A DNA stretch of 64,000 bases, taken from positions 3,906,001 to 3,970,000 of the forward strand of contig JBCAML010000001.1 of assembly GCA_038503075.1 (NCBI GenBank), given 5' to 3'. Position 1 is the stretch's first letter; the number at the start of each line of letters is the position of its first letter. Source of the DNA: Gyromitra esculenta (Eukaryota > Ascomycota > Pezizomycetes > Pezizales > Discinaceae). The notes under the pieces are model-generated. The model did not search any database, was not told the DNA's origin, and was given only the letters and a program-made list of their open reading frames with translations. This document shows positions 36,376-49,060 of this stretch, piece after piece. Both the position numbers and the translations under genes were made by a program.

Positions 36376-38109
36376 GGTATCGGGTTTTTATATATTTATA
36401 TATATATATACATACGCCGGATTGATCATCGATACTACTATCTTGGATTACAATAAAGTAACGATAGTTCCTACTTTGCTTGGGATATGGGCTATGGTAC
36501 AGGCGTATGAGGGGTGAAGTTGAAACGACTGGGGTGCTGAGGGACAGTTTTTCGTAGCTTAACCACTGTGGCTAAACATCCTGGTCGTTCCAACATCATC
36601 CCCCATACGCTTGTACTAGCCGTTATTCCGTGGAGGGCTATTGGTAGTCTGGCTGGATGGTCGACTCGTCTGATATGTTGTTTTAGAGTGTGGAAAAGGG
36701 CAAGGGCTGTAGATGGCTTGTTTCGACGGCGTAACGGAAAGCTCGGGATTTGCTGCGGGGTAGCTAGTTTTTTCCACTTGACGGGGTGGGATACAGACGC
36801 TGTCATGGTGATGGTGGCGGTGATGGTGTTCTGGCATAGGTCATTTTTCAGGGATTATCATTTCCACGCGGCCTATGAATGTATGAACGGCAGAGCACGG
36901 GGCAACGGGGGTTGCTCCCCTTTTGCCTCCTGCTGCTGCGAAAAAGCTTCTTGGGATACCTGTATTATTCGCAGTTGCAGAACGGGGACTTCGGGATACT
37001 TGGTGGGGGTGGTTTCTTGCACTTATATGGACTGATTATATGAGTGGTGGCAATCTATCAATACCCAATGCAGGTACTTGGTTGTTTCCAGCCTTGGAAA
37101 GCCAGGAAAGTGCAGTTTGTTTTAGGCCATATCCGGTAGCTGTGTCGTTCGTTCGTTCGTTCGTTGCTGCTGCAGCGCTGGGTTATTGCACGATGACGCG
37201 TCGTTGGCCGGTGTTTCGGCCAGACCCTTGGCCTGGGGGATAACGATAGCAGGGGAAGTCAAGGCTTCGCAATTGAGCCTCCGGGGAAACTCGACCTGGG
37301 AGTCTACTCTATCACGGGCTCTCAAACACGAGCTTTTGAGTTGCGGGCTACAGCTTGGCGGAACAGGCGGGCCTCGCTAAGTTCATCGGCTCCGTTCGCC
37401 TGGCGTTTCTCCAGGGGCGAGCTTTTCGACAGCGATGATACCGGCTAGATGATACCCGCTGTGGGCCAGGCCCAGAACTGCATGTACCTATCTATCTATC
37501 CACTCTCCAGCAACACGAAATAGATAAATCAATAAAAACCCAGAAACTGGGAATCATCACTTCCGCATTCTCCCCTCACTTGCCCCATCGAGTGATTCTC
37601 GCCCACAGCCCTGTTGCAAATAACTTATCGGCAGGCAGGCAGTGAACCTCTCCCCTAAAAATAGGGAGCACCCGGTGGGAAAGGGCAGGCTCAGGGTGCG
37701 TTGCAACGACTCTCCTTTCTTCCCGTTTTTTCTTTTTTGCCCGTTTCTTTGCGCTGCCGCGTCTCTTCCTCGGTTTCTACCATCACGAACGACACACCGA
37801 CCTCCTTACACTAACCAGCCCACGATCTAACTCCTCCGCTCCGGACCCCAGCGAGAAGATAAATCTACCGGTCCACCATACGCAGCGAGGGGCATAGACA
37901 CTCCATCTGACCTGATTTTCTTCCCCCAATCCATCTAGCCAGCCATTGAGGCCCTTTTTTTTGATCTTATCTGTTCTGTCCCCCATTCTTTTCTTTTTTT
38001 TTCGGAGAAAAAAAATTGCACCCTACAAACAAACCCTTTTGAACAAATCTCCGTTATCGGTTCGGGGGAGTTGCATTGTGTCTTGCTTTCTTAAGGAGTA
38101 GTAGTGACC
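36376..38109. other. Intergenic; promoter of MNN9 at right end
   Basis: No gene supported. A TATA/TTTA-rich stretch follows the SDR stop (36390-36412), a GTTC array lies at 37145-37165, and T/C-rich leader-like DNA (37710-38050, with several TTTTCTTTTTT runs) precedes the MNN9 start. Confidence 0.45.
37145..37165. repeat. (GTTC)n microsatellite
   Basis: Five tandem GTTC units. The complementary unit GAAC forms the array at 13715-13782. Confidence 0.85.
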
Positions 38110-39805
38110 ATGATGCCGAAGGGGATGACGGTGAAGACAATCAGAAACAAACTGCCGCCACTGCGGGCAATCGGACAGGTGGTGCTGAGAACGCGGTTCT
38201 TGTTCTTGGTGTTCTTGTCGGCGTTCATAATAATATTATGGCGGGGTTTCAGCTCGTCTGCTTCTAACATGCAAAAGTAAGGCGTTCTCTCCCTCTTCCA
38301 TCTGTTTGGGTTGTCGTTGGAGCTTCAATAGGGGTAGGGGGAAGAGAGATGGTGGGATGGGATACGCACGACATGGGATAATGACAACGAATCGTTGATG
38401 GGAGAGAAGCGAAACAACGTCGCTATAATGGCGATGACGATGATTGAAGGACTGACAATTGTTTCCATCTCTCTAGATTCTACTGCTTCGGTCCCGCCAA
38501 ATCTCCCATGGAGATCTCGCAGAACGAGCACGCAAACTGGCACGCCCATCACCAAACACCCGTGCTCTTCAACCACCACGAGCCCTACGAAGTGAATGCG
38601 AGCACCATCTTCCACGTCGACCTCAACCCAATCAAATCGTCCCGCGATGCCGTGAAGCTAAAGGAACGAGTCCTGCTGCTCACCCCTCTCCGGGACGCCT
38701 CCAACTTCCTCGCTGCCTATTTCGACCTCGTCTCACAGTTGACATACCCGCATGACCTCATTGATCTCGCTTTCCTCGTCGGAGACACCTCCGATGACAC
38801 CGTGGCTGTCCTTACTGCTGAGCTGCAACGTATCCAGAATAACCCTGACCCTAAGATTCCGTTCAGAAGCGCCACTGTCGTGGAGAAGGATTTCGGGGTT
38901 CTCGAGGCTCAGGATGTACAGACGAGACACAGCTTCGAGTTCCAGGGGCCGCGGAGAAAGGCGATGGGTCGTGCAAGGAATTATCTCTTGTATACTGCGC
39001 TGAAGCCGGACCATAGCTGGGTGTACTGGAGGGATGTGGATATCAAGGATTCTCCAAAGAAGATTCTTGAGGACTTTATTGCCCACGATAAGGACATTTT
39101 GGTACCGAGTATGTTTGGCTTCCATCCAAGATTTTGTTTGCTTCTTTTTTTTTTTTTTTGGGCTTTGTAGTGGGGGGGCTGATTAGTGGTGATAGATGTT
39201 TGGTTCCACAGATATGAGAATGGCCGCGACATTGAGGGACGCTGTAAGTTCTTCAGACAGTCTAGATAGTTTTCTTGGTCTGTTTTTGAGCTAATAGTCT
39301 TCTGTAGTTGATTACAACTCATGGCAAGAATCAGAGAAGGGTCTCGCCCTTGCAGCTAAAGTCTCCAAGGACACTGTCCTCGCCGAAGGTTTGTACCCCC
39401 TGCCTCACCACGAATTCGGTGTTTTCTAACATTTGCATAGGTTATGCGGAGTACGATACTGGTCGCAAGCATATGGCCAAGATGGGCGACTGGCGCAACA
39501 ACAAGGACGATGAAATAGAACTCGACGGTATTGGTGGTGTCAATATTGTTGTTAAGGCCGACGTGCACCGTTCAGGTTAGTCTTTCATATCTCTACTCAT
39601 CTCTATCATCCGAGAACAAAGAACTAATATGACGTAATAAGGTGTCAACTTCCCTGCCTACGCATTTGAGAACCAAGCCGAGACAGAAGGTTTCGCAAAG
39701 ATGGCCAAGCGCGCTGGATACCAGGTTATTGGCTTGCCAAATTATGTAGTCTGGCACATCGACACGGACGAGAAACCAGGGAACTTGCGTGGTCGACCAG
39801 CATAA
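38110..39805 (+). CDS. MNN9: Mannan polymerase subunit Mnn9 (GT62)
   Basis: A Golgi alpha-1,6-mannosyltransferase subunit (Anp1/Mnn9/Van1 family, GT62) that extends the N-glycan outer chain for cell-wall mannoproteins. Exons are 38110-38276, 38477-39108, 39196-39243, 39308-39388, 39441-39575 and 39642-39805; all are GT-AG and the total is 1227 nt (408 aa). It is a type II membrane protein: a basic cytosolic tail (residues 1-29), a transmembrane anchor at about 30-45 (FLFLVFLSAFIIILW), then the catalytic domain. Signatures are ERVLLLTPLRDA, LTYPHDLIDLAFLVGD, QGPRRKAMGRARNYLL, the DXD site in WVYWRDVDI (D242, D244), VPNVWFHRYENGRDIEG (formed across intron 2) and IELDGIGGVNIVVKADVHRS. Two ATGs stand in tandem at the start; either could be used. 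The short 48-nt third exon is needed for the WFHRYENG motif. MNN9 is preferred over ANP1/VAN1 from overall resemblance. Confidence 0.9.
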
Positions 39806-41138
39806 ATGGGAAAGGGTGCGAAAGGGTAGAAGAAAATAGGCGAAAGAGCGGCAGGGAGGGATTGGGAAGGATTAAAAAACATAATAGAAGAAATGTACGC
39901 AAGGAACGACTATATACTGGCATAGTGGGGAACGGGGGGGTTATTGTAGGAGGGATTGGAGCATTGGAAAACTATTCTTGTTGGAAAGTTGCGGGGTGAT
40001 TAGGCCAGGATTTACTACTGCGTGCATGGAAAAACCTGGTCACCCTCGTCAAACGACCCCCGTTCTTTTTCTTTCTTTCTACTTTCTTTTTAATGACGGG
40101 GTGCGGTTGCAAACTAGATCTTGCTTTTTTCTACTATTCTTTTTCTTTATCGTGAAGACACTGGGCTGGACGGATTGGCACGAGATGGGGTACGAAGGGG
40201 GGGTGTTAGGACATTCGTATTAGTATGGATAGGGCCTTTGTGTTTCTTTTTCTTCTTCACTGTTTTCATTGCTGGTCGGTTTACGTTCGCCTGGCGTGGG
40301 GGGGGGGGGGTGGGGTTCATTTTTACAACTTCGTTGTTATATTCATGTTTATGTTCATGCTTATCTTCCCTTTTTTTTTTCATTTCATCTATATTATATT
40401 TCAAGCCTTTTTTTCTTTTTCTTTTTCTTTTTGAGGGCCGTGAATATATATGTGCTGAGATGGAAAAAATAAAACTAAGGCTAGGATTCATCCATAGCCG
40501 CGGTTTGTCGAATTTCCAAGTCATCAAGTATCACTCGATGTTGACGGGGAGTCTGACCGGCCCTAGCTCTCTGTGAAAAGGTTATCGTAGTGGTGGGGGG
40601 GGTGAGAGGGTATCGATTCGTTTGTAAAGCGGAGATATATGAGTTCGAATCCTGTGTTGTAAATAAGCCCCCTTTTATTTATTTTTTCCTTCAAGTCTTC
40701 TACTTACCTACCCTTGGATATCCCACATATACTCTTTTCATCGCTCTGGGGTTTCTGAGAATTGCTCATTGGACAGCTAGTAATAGTACTGAATAGACTG
40801 ATAGCGATGAACCTATCACTTCGGCGAGAACGACATAACAGTGCAGAATCGCCACTAGACGTGTCCAACCACAAACTTATCGGAGTAAGAACTTACTCAC
40901 ACCACTCGATATCCTTAACAGCGAATCGATTATTTGGTCTAGGTCCATCGATCGAGGTATCAATCTCAGAGAGTCCACATACGAATACTTGAGTTTACAT
41001 CCAGCGCGTTGAAATTCTCTCTGCTCTACTAGTATATGTATGCGTCCTTGGAGAGGTTGGTTACCAACACACCTTGCAAGAATTCGGCTCCTTGATTAAG
41101 AAGTGGTCGATATGCGTAGCCCCCGGGGGTACGGATCA

Positions 41139-41156
41139 TCTATTCTATTCTATTCT
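41139..41156. repeat. (TATTC)n microsatellite
   Basis: Three to four copies of tattc, with another partial copy about 10 bp downstream. Confidence 0.7.
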
Positions 41157-42427
41157 ACTAGTATTCTATTCTCATCGTAGGTAGGCTTTTCAAGAGAATC
41201 AAGAGAACCTGGAAGTCTCTATCCTAATCGGGTATGGTTGTTTTAAACCTGCTTCTCACGTGATTATTCATATATTGTCACTCGTCTGGCTGGCTGGTTG
41301 GGGCAACTAACTTGTGTGCTGTGTTATTGCTGGTGTTCCGGCGTTGGAAGTGAGGTGGGAGTATAGTAGAGAGAGGTTTGATATAGCTAGATAGCTGTAG
41401 GGAGGTGTGTGTATTTGCTTGTTTCGTTGGTGGGGAGGGGGGAGGGTTGTTTGAATTTGTGATGTTAGGTTTTTTTTTTTTTGTAGGAATAAGCTTTAGT
41501 GGGGGCGCCCATGAGCTTTACTAATAGAGTAGGGATAATTGGTACAGTTTATCTATACATGCATACATACAAACAATTATAGAGAAAAAAGAATCATAGG
41601 TTTCCAGTGGCTCTTTTGAGGAGGGTCGGTTGTTTGAAAGAATCGAAACTGTTTTTTTTTTGGGGGGGGGTGCAGACTATCACTAAGTCTTTCTTATCTA
41701 GTTGACTTCACCGCGATAATGTGCTTGCCAGGCTTCCAGTATGCGCAGTTGTGATTGGGTCTAGAGATTTTCTTCAAAGACATCAGTTTCGCAATCGGGA
41801 ATGAAGAACTCTTGTTGGTGTGAAGAATCCCTGATGCTGTGACGCAAGGCCTGCTCAGTGCCACCACGATCCATCGAATAGTTCACTGAACTTCTGTAAA
41901 TATTTTGCGCTAAGAGCATTGTAGCTCTCCAAGGGAGGTAAAGAATCTGGAGATTTGAAGAGAGGAGTTTCAGATATGATTATCGTGCCCTGAGAGATAT
42001 CTTGAATTGTAGATACACCTTTCCCTTCCCTATCAATAATGCTACTGTTTTGGGTTTCGTAGCATGTATTGTCGAGTCAAAGCGAGGTGGGTGCTAGGGG
42101 ACTAGTGTCTGGGGATGCTTGATTGCCGCGGATTTGGTATGATGTTTGTATTCCCGGGTCAAGTTTCATCGTCCTACAAGTCAAAGAAAGAAAGAGGGTT
42201 CAAAGTTGAAGAGAGGCACGTTTGCTAAGTCCAGTGGCTTTTGACGAGAGTAAGCCTTAGATGAACAGGTGGAATGTATCGTACATAATTTGAAACCGAT
42301 CTTAAGCACACACCCCAAGAGTATACCAATAGAGCTATCAAGGGAATATTTATAGAAACATTCTAGGTGCCTCAGATCCTGGGCTTGCAGGCCGTAGTTT
42401 CATGGCTCATACCTACTTTCCCCGACA

Positions 42428-42490
42428 TCTATTATTTATTTATTCATCTATCAAGCACATCCGCCCTGAAGGTTATGATGCCCGCAATTT
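42428..42490. repeat. Decayed dispersed repeat, copy A
   Basis: A TTTATTTATT tract followed by gcacatccgccctgaagg and ttatgatgcc. A diverged copy lies at 54502-54560. No inverted repeats or coding potential are visible, so the element type is unknown. Confidence 0.5.
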
Positions 42491-42996
42491 GTTAGTGGAA
42501 AGCTCCCTTGGAGCCTTTTAGCCAATCATAGTCGTGAGTGACTAGGATATTAAATCAGCTCAACCTAGAAAGGCAGTTGTGATCATGTGCTTATTTAGAA
42601 GAAGCCCTATGATCTGACATAGTCCATGAGATATCAAGGACAAGATTATGTATCTAAACAGATACCTATTCGTACTCTACGCTATCTAAGCGAGAGGTGT
42701 AACTAGAATACATATGCAGCATATACCGTTTTGGGTATCAATTAGCCAACTAAACCCAAAAAAAATGTCGTAAACCTCAGATGAACCATGAAGCAAAAAA
42801 ATTAAAGTCTTTAAACGCCGAAACGCTTCCCTGAACCCAACCCAACGCATATACCCAGATGCTTTCTCCTACCCATTATGAATATCTTGGACTCCCGCGT
42901 AGTACTATAATACATGATGATCTAACGGAAAGTGGAGACAGTCATAAAACGCTGTCCTCCAACACTCCGATGCTGTTACTGTGAATGCAACTAACA

Positions 42997-45615
42997 TTAT
43001 CGCACAGAGGTTACTACCCCCTTGAAGAGTAGTTCTACCCATGTTGGTTGTTCCATATCATCCTCTTTCACGACCGCAGCGCTGGGGCCCATGGTGTGCA
43101 TTTCAATCCCGTTCTTAGCCTCGGCGTGCTCGATGGAGACTGATTGTGAAACCATGATCCCCCCACTCGCGAAAGGATTCACGTTGGCGGAATCAAGAAC
43201 TAAATTCTTCTCAGAAGATGAAGAAGTACGACTTGAGAGTGAAGCTGTGGTGACATTGGGCCCGCTGCTCTTGCTCTGCCATGGACTGAGCGCATTAGAG
43301 AACTTTGATTTTGATGGCTGAGGAACCTGTGCAGCCTTTCCTGAGAATTCACGATGCGTTCGTCGCGCATGAATGTCGTGGTCTGGGGAAAAGGGGTAGC
43401 AGCGTTGTTGTAGCGAGAAGAAACTTAATGGGGAGAACTCGAATTTAGGATTGTTGGTGATTGTTCGAGAATGAATGGGAACCATGGTCTTGAAAGTAAT
43501 GATAAAAGCTGTTCCCATTTCTCTGTCGATTGGGCTTAGGCAAGGTATGGCCACAGGCTGAATGATGAGCACGGCTTCAGAAAAAAACGGATCACGAAGG
43601 TCACTGACGAGTGTTCGGAGGGCCTCATGGAATATGATGACGAATGGCGAGAGCTCGGACGGGCCTGTCGAGCTGCGTATTATTTGCGAGCTATGAATGA
43701 TTTGCGTCGCAGTTTTGTTCTCATGTTCCCTTAGGAAGCGAAGATGAGATTCGCCTAGTGTCGTGAGCGGAAGTCGAACGACTGGAAGTTGACAGTGAAC
43801 ATCTGTACGGACCAGGACATCAAAACCGCCCTTCACGTTTGCCCGAACAGCGAAGCATCCTAAGTAAACACCTGGCGAAATGTCATGTTTCCCGGAAGCA
43901 CAAGCCCCCATTGAATCCAGGTGAGCTTTAATATTTTCCTTGTGGACTTGCATAGACCTGGCAATATTCTCTACCACCCTCTCGGGGTGGGTAAATCGAA
44001 ATCCGTGAGAAGTTAAGCGTAGAGCTTCTGATTTGCTAACTCCCTTCACAAGGAACAGAGACTTCCCCCTTCCACTGCCAGCTTCGGGATCATGGCTTGT
44101 TGTACTTTTTGTGTCTTTATCTTTTTCCCCTGTGCATGTACCCCCAGTGATAACTATTTCATCGTAGAGGACTCCCATATCTTGTAGGTTTCGGTGAGTA
44201 CCGTCGGCAAGGTCCTGAGCTGCGAGACAAAATTGCTCTCGAAAGATGAAAGCGTAATCCTCAACATAGTCATGCGGTCGGTGAGGTGAGTTGTATTGGC
44301 GGAGATGCAGTTTCATTCCATTGAGAAGGCCATTCAGTGATTTCCAGTGTCTCGAGGTCCGGTATATCCATTGGAATACAAAATGTGACTTGTCGAGACC
44401 CTCCTCAAAAGACTGCGCATGTGAAAGTAGATATATTAATCCCCGGCCAATCTTGTTTGTTCGCGTGGTAAAGGACGGGAGCCTACCTTTTCACGGAAAG
44501 AATCTGTGATCTCTTTGGTTGGCATTTTCCCGTCTGGTAGCACCATCAATCTACCCTCAGGATCAAAAGTCGCCGAGGCAAGGATGATTTTCTGGGCACG
44601 GTTATGCTCATAAACTCGTGATCTGTTGATTGCGATCGCGATCGATAGCATGAGGAAACAAGAAACTATGGACTATAGTGACTGTTAGGGGCTATAGGCG
44701 TCTACTAGAGGAAAGCCATTAGATCTTAACTCACCATCACAATTGTGATGATCACAGTCATGTGTCGGGTATCTTTGGTGAGTAAACCACTAGATTTGAT
44801 CCTGTACTTTGTCCCAAGAGCAGCCGTCCAGTGCATCCCGCTCACTGCGCCGCTGAGAATAACCGCACAGCCAATTCTTTTGTACCACGAATTGGTGAAA
44901 TTCTTCCTCAAGATAAAAAAAAGCGTTAGAGCAATCGTTGTTGCTACAACTGCAATCACAACGGATCCAACCACATGGCCGGGAATATAATACGACTGGT
45001 AGTTGGAAATACCAGCTTGTCCCTTCAGAGAGTTTGTCAGTATTTCGTTGCTAATGAAAGAAGTAGTCTTGTTGGAGAGCATACGAGATAGTGCATGCCA
45101 CAGATACTCAATCCAGCACAAGTCCCACCGGTGCCCAGTCGAAGCCATCCCACCGTTTCACTCGCTGTCCCCATCAATAGATATGCCAGCAGCAGGAAAA
45201 CAATCGGCACGAAAAAAGACAATGCAGTGTATCCTGGGCTGTACGAAAGCTGCAATTCATTACTTCCAGCGGAATCGGGATAAAGTATGATCGCACGGTT
45301 TCCGATGTAATGCATAGCCCATATTGCAACACCTCCCATGGTCAACGCTGAACCCACAAGGAGATACCTAGGGTATAGACGTCATTAAATGCTCAACAGA
45401 TTTTTTTTGTGAAAATCCAATCAAACCAATCCATCAAAATTTACCCCAGCTCCAACAACTACATACCAGTTATACAGCCCTCTCATAGAAGTTCGTCGTT
45501 GCAGCAACTCCACGGTAGAAATTGATCCCACAAAGGATATAATGTATGAGAGCGCAATATGCCCTGGTGAGAACGCCTGTGGAGCGTAATCACCTGGGGC
45601 GTAGATTTCGGACAT
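42997..45615 (-). CDS. MHYT-domain membrane sensor protein
   Basis: MHYT domains are multi-helix membrane sensors, proposed from bacterial members to bind copper and sense oxygen, CO or NO; the fungal role is not established. Exons are 45467-45615, 45085-45367, 44735-45022, 44487-44672 and 42997-44412, total 2322 nt (773 aa), phases consistent. The repeated motif is visible three times: AMHYIGN (about 67-73), GMHYLG (140-145, formed across intron 2) and GMHWTAALG (206-214). Each lies in or next to hydrophobic helices, and about seven helices lie within residues 15-265. Introns 2 and 3 are short (62 nt each). The C-terminal two-thirds are soluble, with FREKSFEEG, a conserved-looking central part (HLRQYNSPHRPHDYVEDYAF, LVKGVSKSEALRL) and a Ser-rich tail. 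No GGDEF, EAL or kinase domain is seen. The start is the ATG of MSEIYAPGDY, just before the first helix. Confidence 0.87.
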
Positions 45616-48552
45616 CTCGTTCGCTGTAAACCACCCAGAATGAAATGTTCTAACGAATAGACCTTAGTTATTGATACAAACGATGGCCTCGAAGAAGCGG
45701 CCTCAGCAGTAGCAGAATGACGGACGACGTTGGAAACCTCTGGGTTGCTCACCTAAGAGCAACTGTTGAACGGGCAGAGGCCGGGTTCGTAGGGTAACTG
45801 GTGAGTTTCAGAGAGGGTTCAAAAGCGAGAGTTAAGGGTGGGCTTCGTGCTTTTGAAGAAACCCCTCACCGTCGTGCAGCCAGCCATCCATCAGTGCCAT
45901 CAACGATGTCACCCAAAGATATGGCCTATGCTACTAATTCATTCCGATGAACCAACACTTGCGTATTACTATATCAATTGTCTCAGAAAGAGAGAAAAAG
46001 CAGTTGCTTGGAAAAAGAAAATAGGCATCGGGAAAAAGAAACACGGTGCCATTTCGGGACGGAGCAAGAAGAGATATCTATTAAACGTGACAGGTAGGTC
46101 GCCGAACTAACTAGGTTTACTTGGCTTTGCAGTCTTTCAAGGGGGTTCAGCTCTTTTTTTTATTTTTATTTTGATCTTGTTGCAAGGATCTCACAGAGGA
46201 TCTCATCAGCCAGCTGGGATCTGTGCCGTCTAATCTTGGGTCCCCCGGCACACTTTCAGTCGTCCTCGACCGGCGAATTCTTGCCAATTCGATAAAGGAA
46301 TTGAGTTCCTTGCCACTAGAGTGTTGAACTTGTTACAGCGGGGATTGCCCTTTTCGTTACTTGTTGCAGGGAGGTGAGCGAATCATGCACCTCATTCCCG
46401 GAAAAATAATTATGATCGGCACTGCGATAACGATGTTGCTCGACCAATAGATGAGTGGGCCACGTTACACAGAGAACACGCAGGAACGCTAATGAGAACG
46501 TTGAGGAGAGTAGATTTCTGCTTTTTATATCGAGACCCAGCTTGTTTCGTGTCTTGTGCAAAGGGTTTTATAATTTTTTTCTCGGGGTGACATTAAAATC
46601 CCGTACGCGCGAAGAAAGAATTCTTGCACTACTAAATGGGCACAACTAAATAGTACCAATCAGCGATATGTATCTTAGGGCGAATAGTGGAGGCTCATCT
46701 CCTCTAGCTCGTAGGTATCAGAGCAATTACTTTAACATGCATATTTAATCCTGGCATTTTTATATGCGGAGAAATTTGATACTGAAGTCTGGGGTATCAT
46801 CGGTCACATTTAACCTGTAATGAGACAGCAGCTTGGGCTCTGTGGGACCGTCCATGAGGGATGTCCGAGACAATTCTCTTTTACTTACATTCGACGGTCC
46901 TGATGGTTAATTTGTCAAAAAAATGATTAGTGTACACACCGCATTTTCTGCTGGTTGATGGACCGAATCAACAACTGCCAGCCCCAATTTATGGAAGTTT
47001 AGTGGCGGCCAACCGCAGATCTTGGTATTCCTGTTTTCAAGAGTTGGTTCAATATGAGGCAACGGTTTTATGCTCTTCGCTTCGTCCCGAAAACTGGCGT
47101 TCGCATCTCATCGACTTTTGGATCCCTCGGGAGTCGAAAATACCCCAGAGTAAGATGTGATGCACACATGCATTCCGTCGCCAGTTTGGTGCGACCATTA
47201 ATCCTGAATGGATTTGAAGCTGGCCGTAATATGCGAGGCAGATGATTAAATTCGATGACAAATCCAAGATATGTACACCTTGGAGAAATCAGCTTACAAG
47301 GAAGTCAAGCTAGAAGTCAACAGGAAGTTTCGTGTTTCCCCTGACCGGTACCTTTCGCCGAAGGATTGGTTAAAGGGCCTGTAAGTTAGTTCTGATTAGG
47401 ACGGCTGTGATACGAAACCCCTTATATCATTCTCTCGCCCATGAGCTCCTGCTACAACTGGACTAGTCTATCGGAAAAAGGCTCCGTAAGCCATGATGTT
47501 TGATATTTATATTTTTAATATTTTGGTATATCACGAGAGAGAATGAAAACCGATCACTCCAATTTCATGTCTCATGTATGAAGCGACCACCCAGTATTCG
47601 CCAATAGACATTAATTTAGTACCCGAGGTAACTTATATGAAGTTATTGCTAAAAAGGGTGAGATATCCTCATACCTAAAAGGCGTTTTCGCTGTTGAACA
47701 GTATTTAATACCTGTCTGGCAAACCGAGGAGTGGGGGAAACTAAACTATAGCAAATATCAGAAGCTTAAAACTCGCTTTGAAGCTCCTATTTTCTCAGAG
47801 ATTAATGCGGTAATCACCCTATCAACTTAGGGATACGGTTACCGCCTATCAGATTCGCATAAGGTGAATATCCCTGTAAGAAAATTCAACCCTCCTCACA
47901 GATATCTTACTACATAGAATAAAATTCTCAAAACTTCTTATAGCTACATAGAGTACGTGTACTCTACATTTATCGATTGTACTATTCCAACCGATTCGGC
48001 TATGACCGAGGCTAACTTGGGATGACGAATGCCCTCTATTTGATACGTTTACGCGAATGTGGTCGGCGACCATGCCAAGAAACTCAGCTCCAACACTGGA
48101 AAGCGCAGAAATCAACCGGAACCGAAGGAAAAAGGGCCCAAGCGAGCTACGGATGTCGACAACGTGGAAACACGATCCTAGATCGAGGCTAAAGATGCTA
48201 GTTAAGATCGAAACTCTCAATTTTTTAGAATACAGATCTCGGCATGGGGAAAGCCTGAAAGGTATAGCCGCAAACATCCCAAGATTCACTCAGATGTCGC
48301 TTGGAAAAATTAAAATACTCTAGTGTGTAAGCAGCGATCTCGTAGCGTTGGAGGCTTCTCATCTATTATGCCTCTAAAACATTCACTCGATGGATTCCAA
48401 CTATGAGCTAGTGATATGATTCTGGTAGTACATACACACCAGGGTGATTTAATGTTTTCTCAGTCGGTTTTTTCAACACGCTGTCCGTCCGTAGCGTTTC
48501 TCTATCCCATCCTATACGAGCAATCCAAGGAGCTGTTCCAGGTTATATCTAT

Positions 48553-48581
48553 TAGTCTCGTCGCCAGACCTAACTTGTTAG
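48553..48581. repeat. 29-bp dispersed motif, copy 2
   Basis: Same orientation as the copy at 8514-8542 with one T/C difference; it lies about 320 bp left of the 156-bp MITE. Confidence 0.6.
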
Positions 48582-48900
48582 TATATCCATGGAGAAATTC
48601 TAGTCGCTGATGATAAATATCCAGTGTGGTACTAGGTTCCCTAGAAACGGAGCGACTAATGTATGGGTGTTTTACCTTGATACCAAGCCCTTGGCCATTG
48701 GCTACATGGATGTTTGAGTCCCGAGTTCTCGGTTTCACCGTGATTCTAGCCTTAGAAATAACAAAAGCGGGCAGTCCACGGAGGTTTTTTTTTGGTAGTT
48801 CGTAACAAGCATTACCAAGAAAAAAAATTTGGAACAAAAAAAGCTTGGATTTGTGGCTTTGTGATAACAGCTTGGCTAGGTGCTGTTCATGATCAAAACG

Positions 48901-49060
48901 TACAGTCTCCCCTGGCCACACGACGAAACTGGGCAGTTGACGAACAGGGGTCAGGGAGAAAGCAGCAGCGGTTTAAGGTTTCGAGGATTGTAAGTATTTG
49001 CGGTGGTAAGCCTTTGTTTGTCAACTGCCTAGTTTCGTCACGTGGCCAGGGGAGACTGTA
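48901..49060. mobile_element. 156-bp MITE with long TIRs and TA duplication
   Basis: The left arm begins CAGTCTCCCCTGGCCAC at 48903; the right arm reads the same on the other strand from 49058. The arms match over about 45 bp, continuing through GACGAAACT and GGCAGTTGAC, with about four differences that are all transitions. The spacer is about 65 bp. TA flanks both sides (48901-48902 and 49059-49060). CAG...CTG termini with TA duplication fit a non-autonomous Tc1/mariner-type element. There is no internal coding capacity. Confidence 0.82.

Larger units (their letters stand above)
39806..42996. other. Intergenic between convergent MNN9 and MHYT genes
   Basis: Downstream of both genes. T-rich tracts and a 13-G run (about 40299-40311) lie at 40.1-40.45 kb, and a TATTC array at 41139-41156. 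A decayed dispersed repeat lies at 42428-42490. No gene is supported; the long plus-strand frames at 40.1-40.5 kb are T-tract translations. Confidence 0.45.

Noticed and set aside
40121..40576. 151-aa plus-strand ORF, hydrophobic
   Set aside because: The hydrophobicity comes from TTTCTT/TTTTT tracts downstream of MNN9; it overlaps an equally long Lys-rich frame on the other strand.
40570..40680. tRNA-like B-box GTTCGAATCC at about 40641
   Set aside because: No matching T-stem, acceptor stem or A-box could be folded around it; the flanks are G-run and T-rich DNA.
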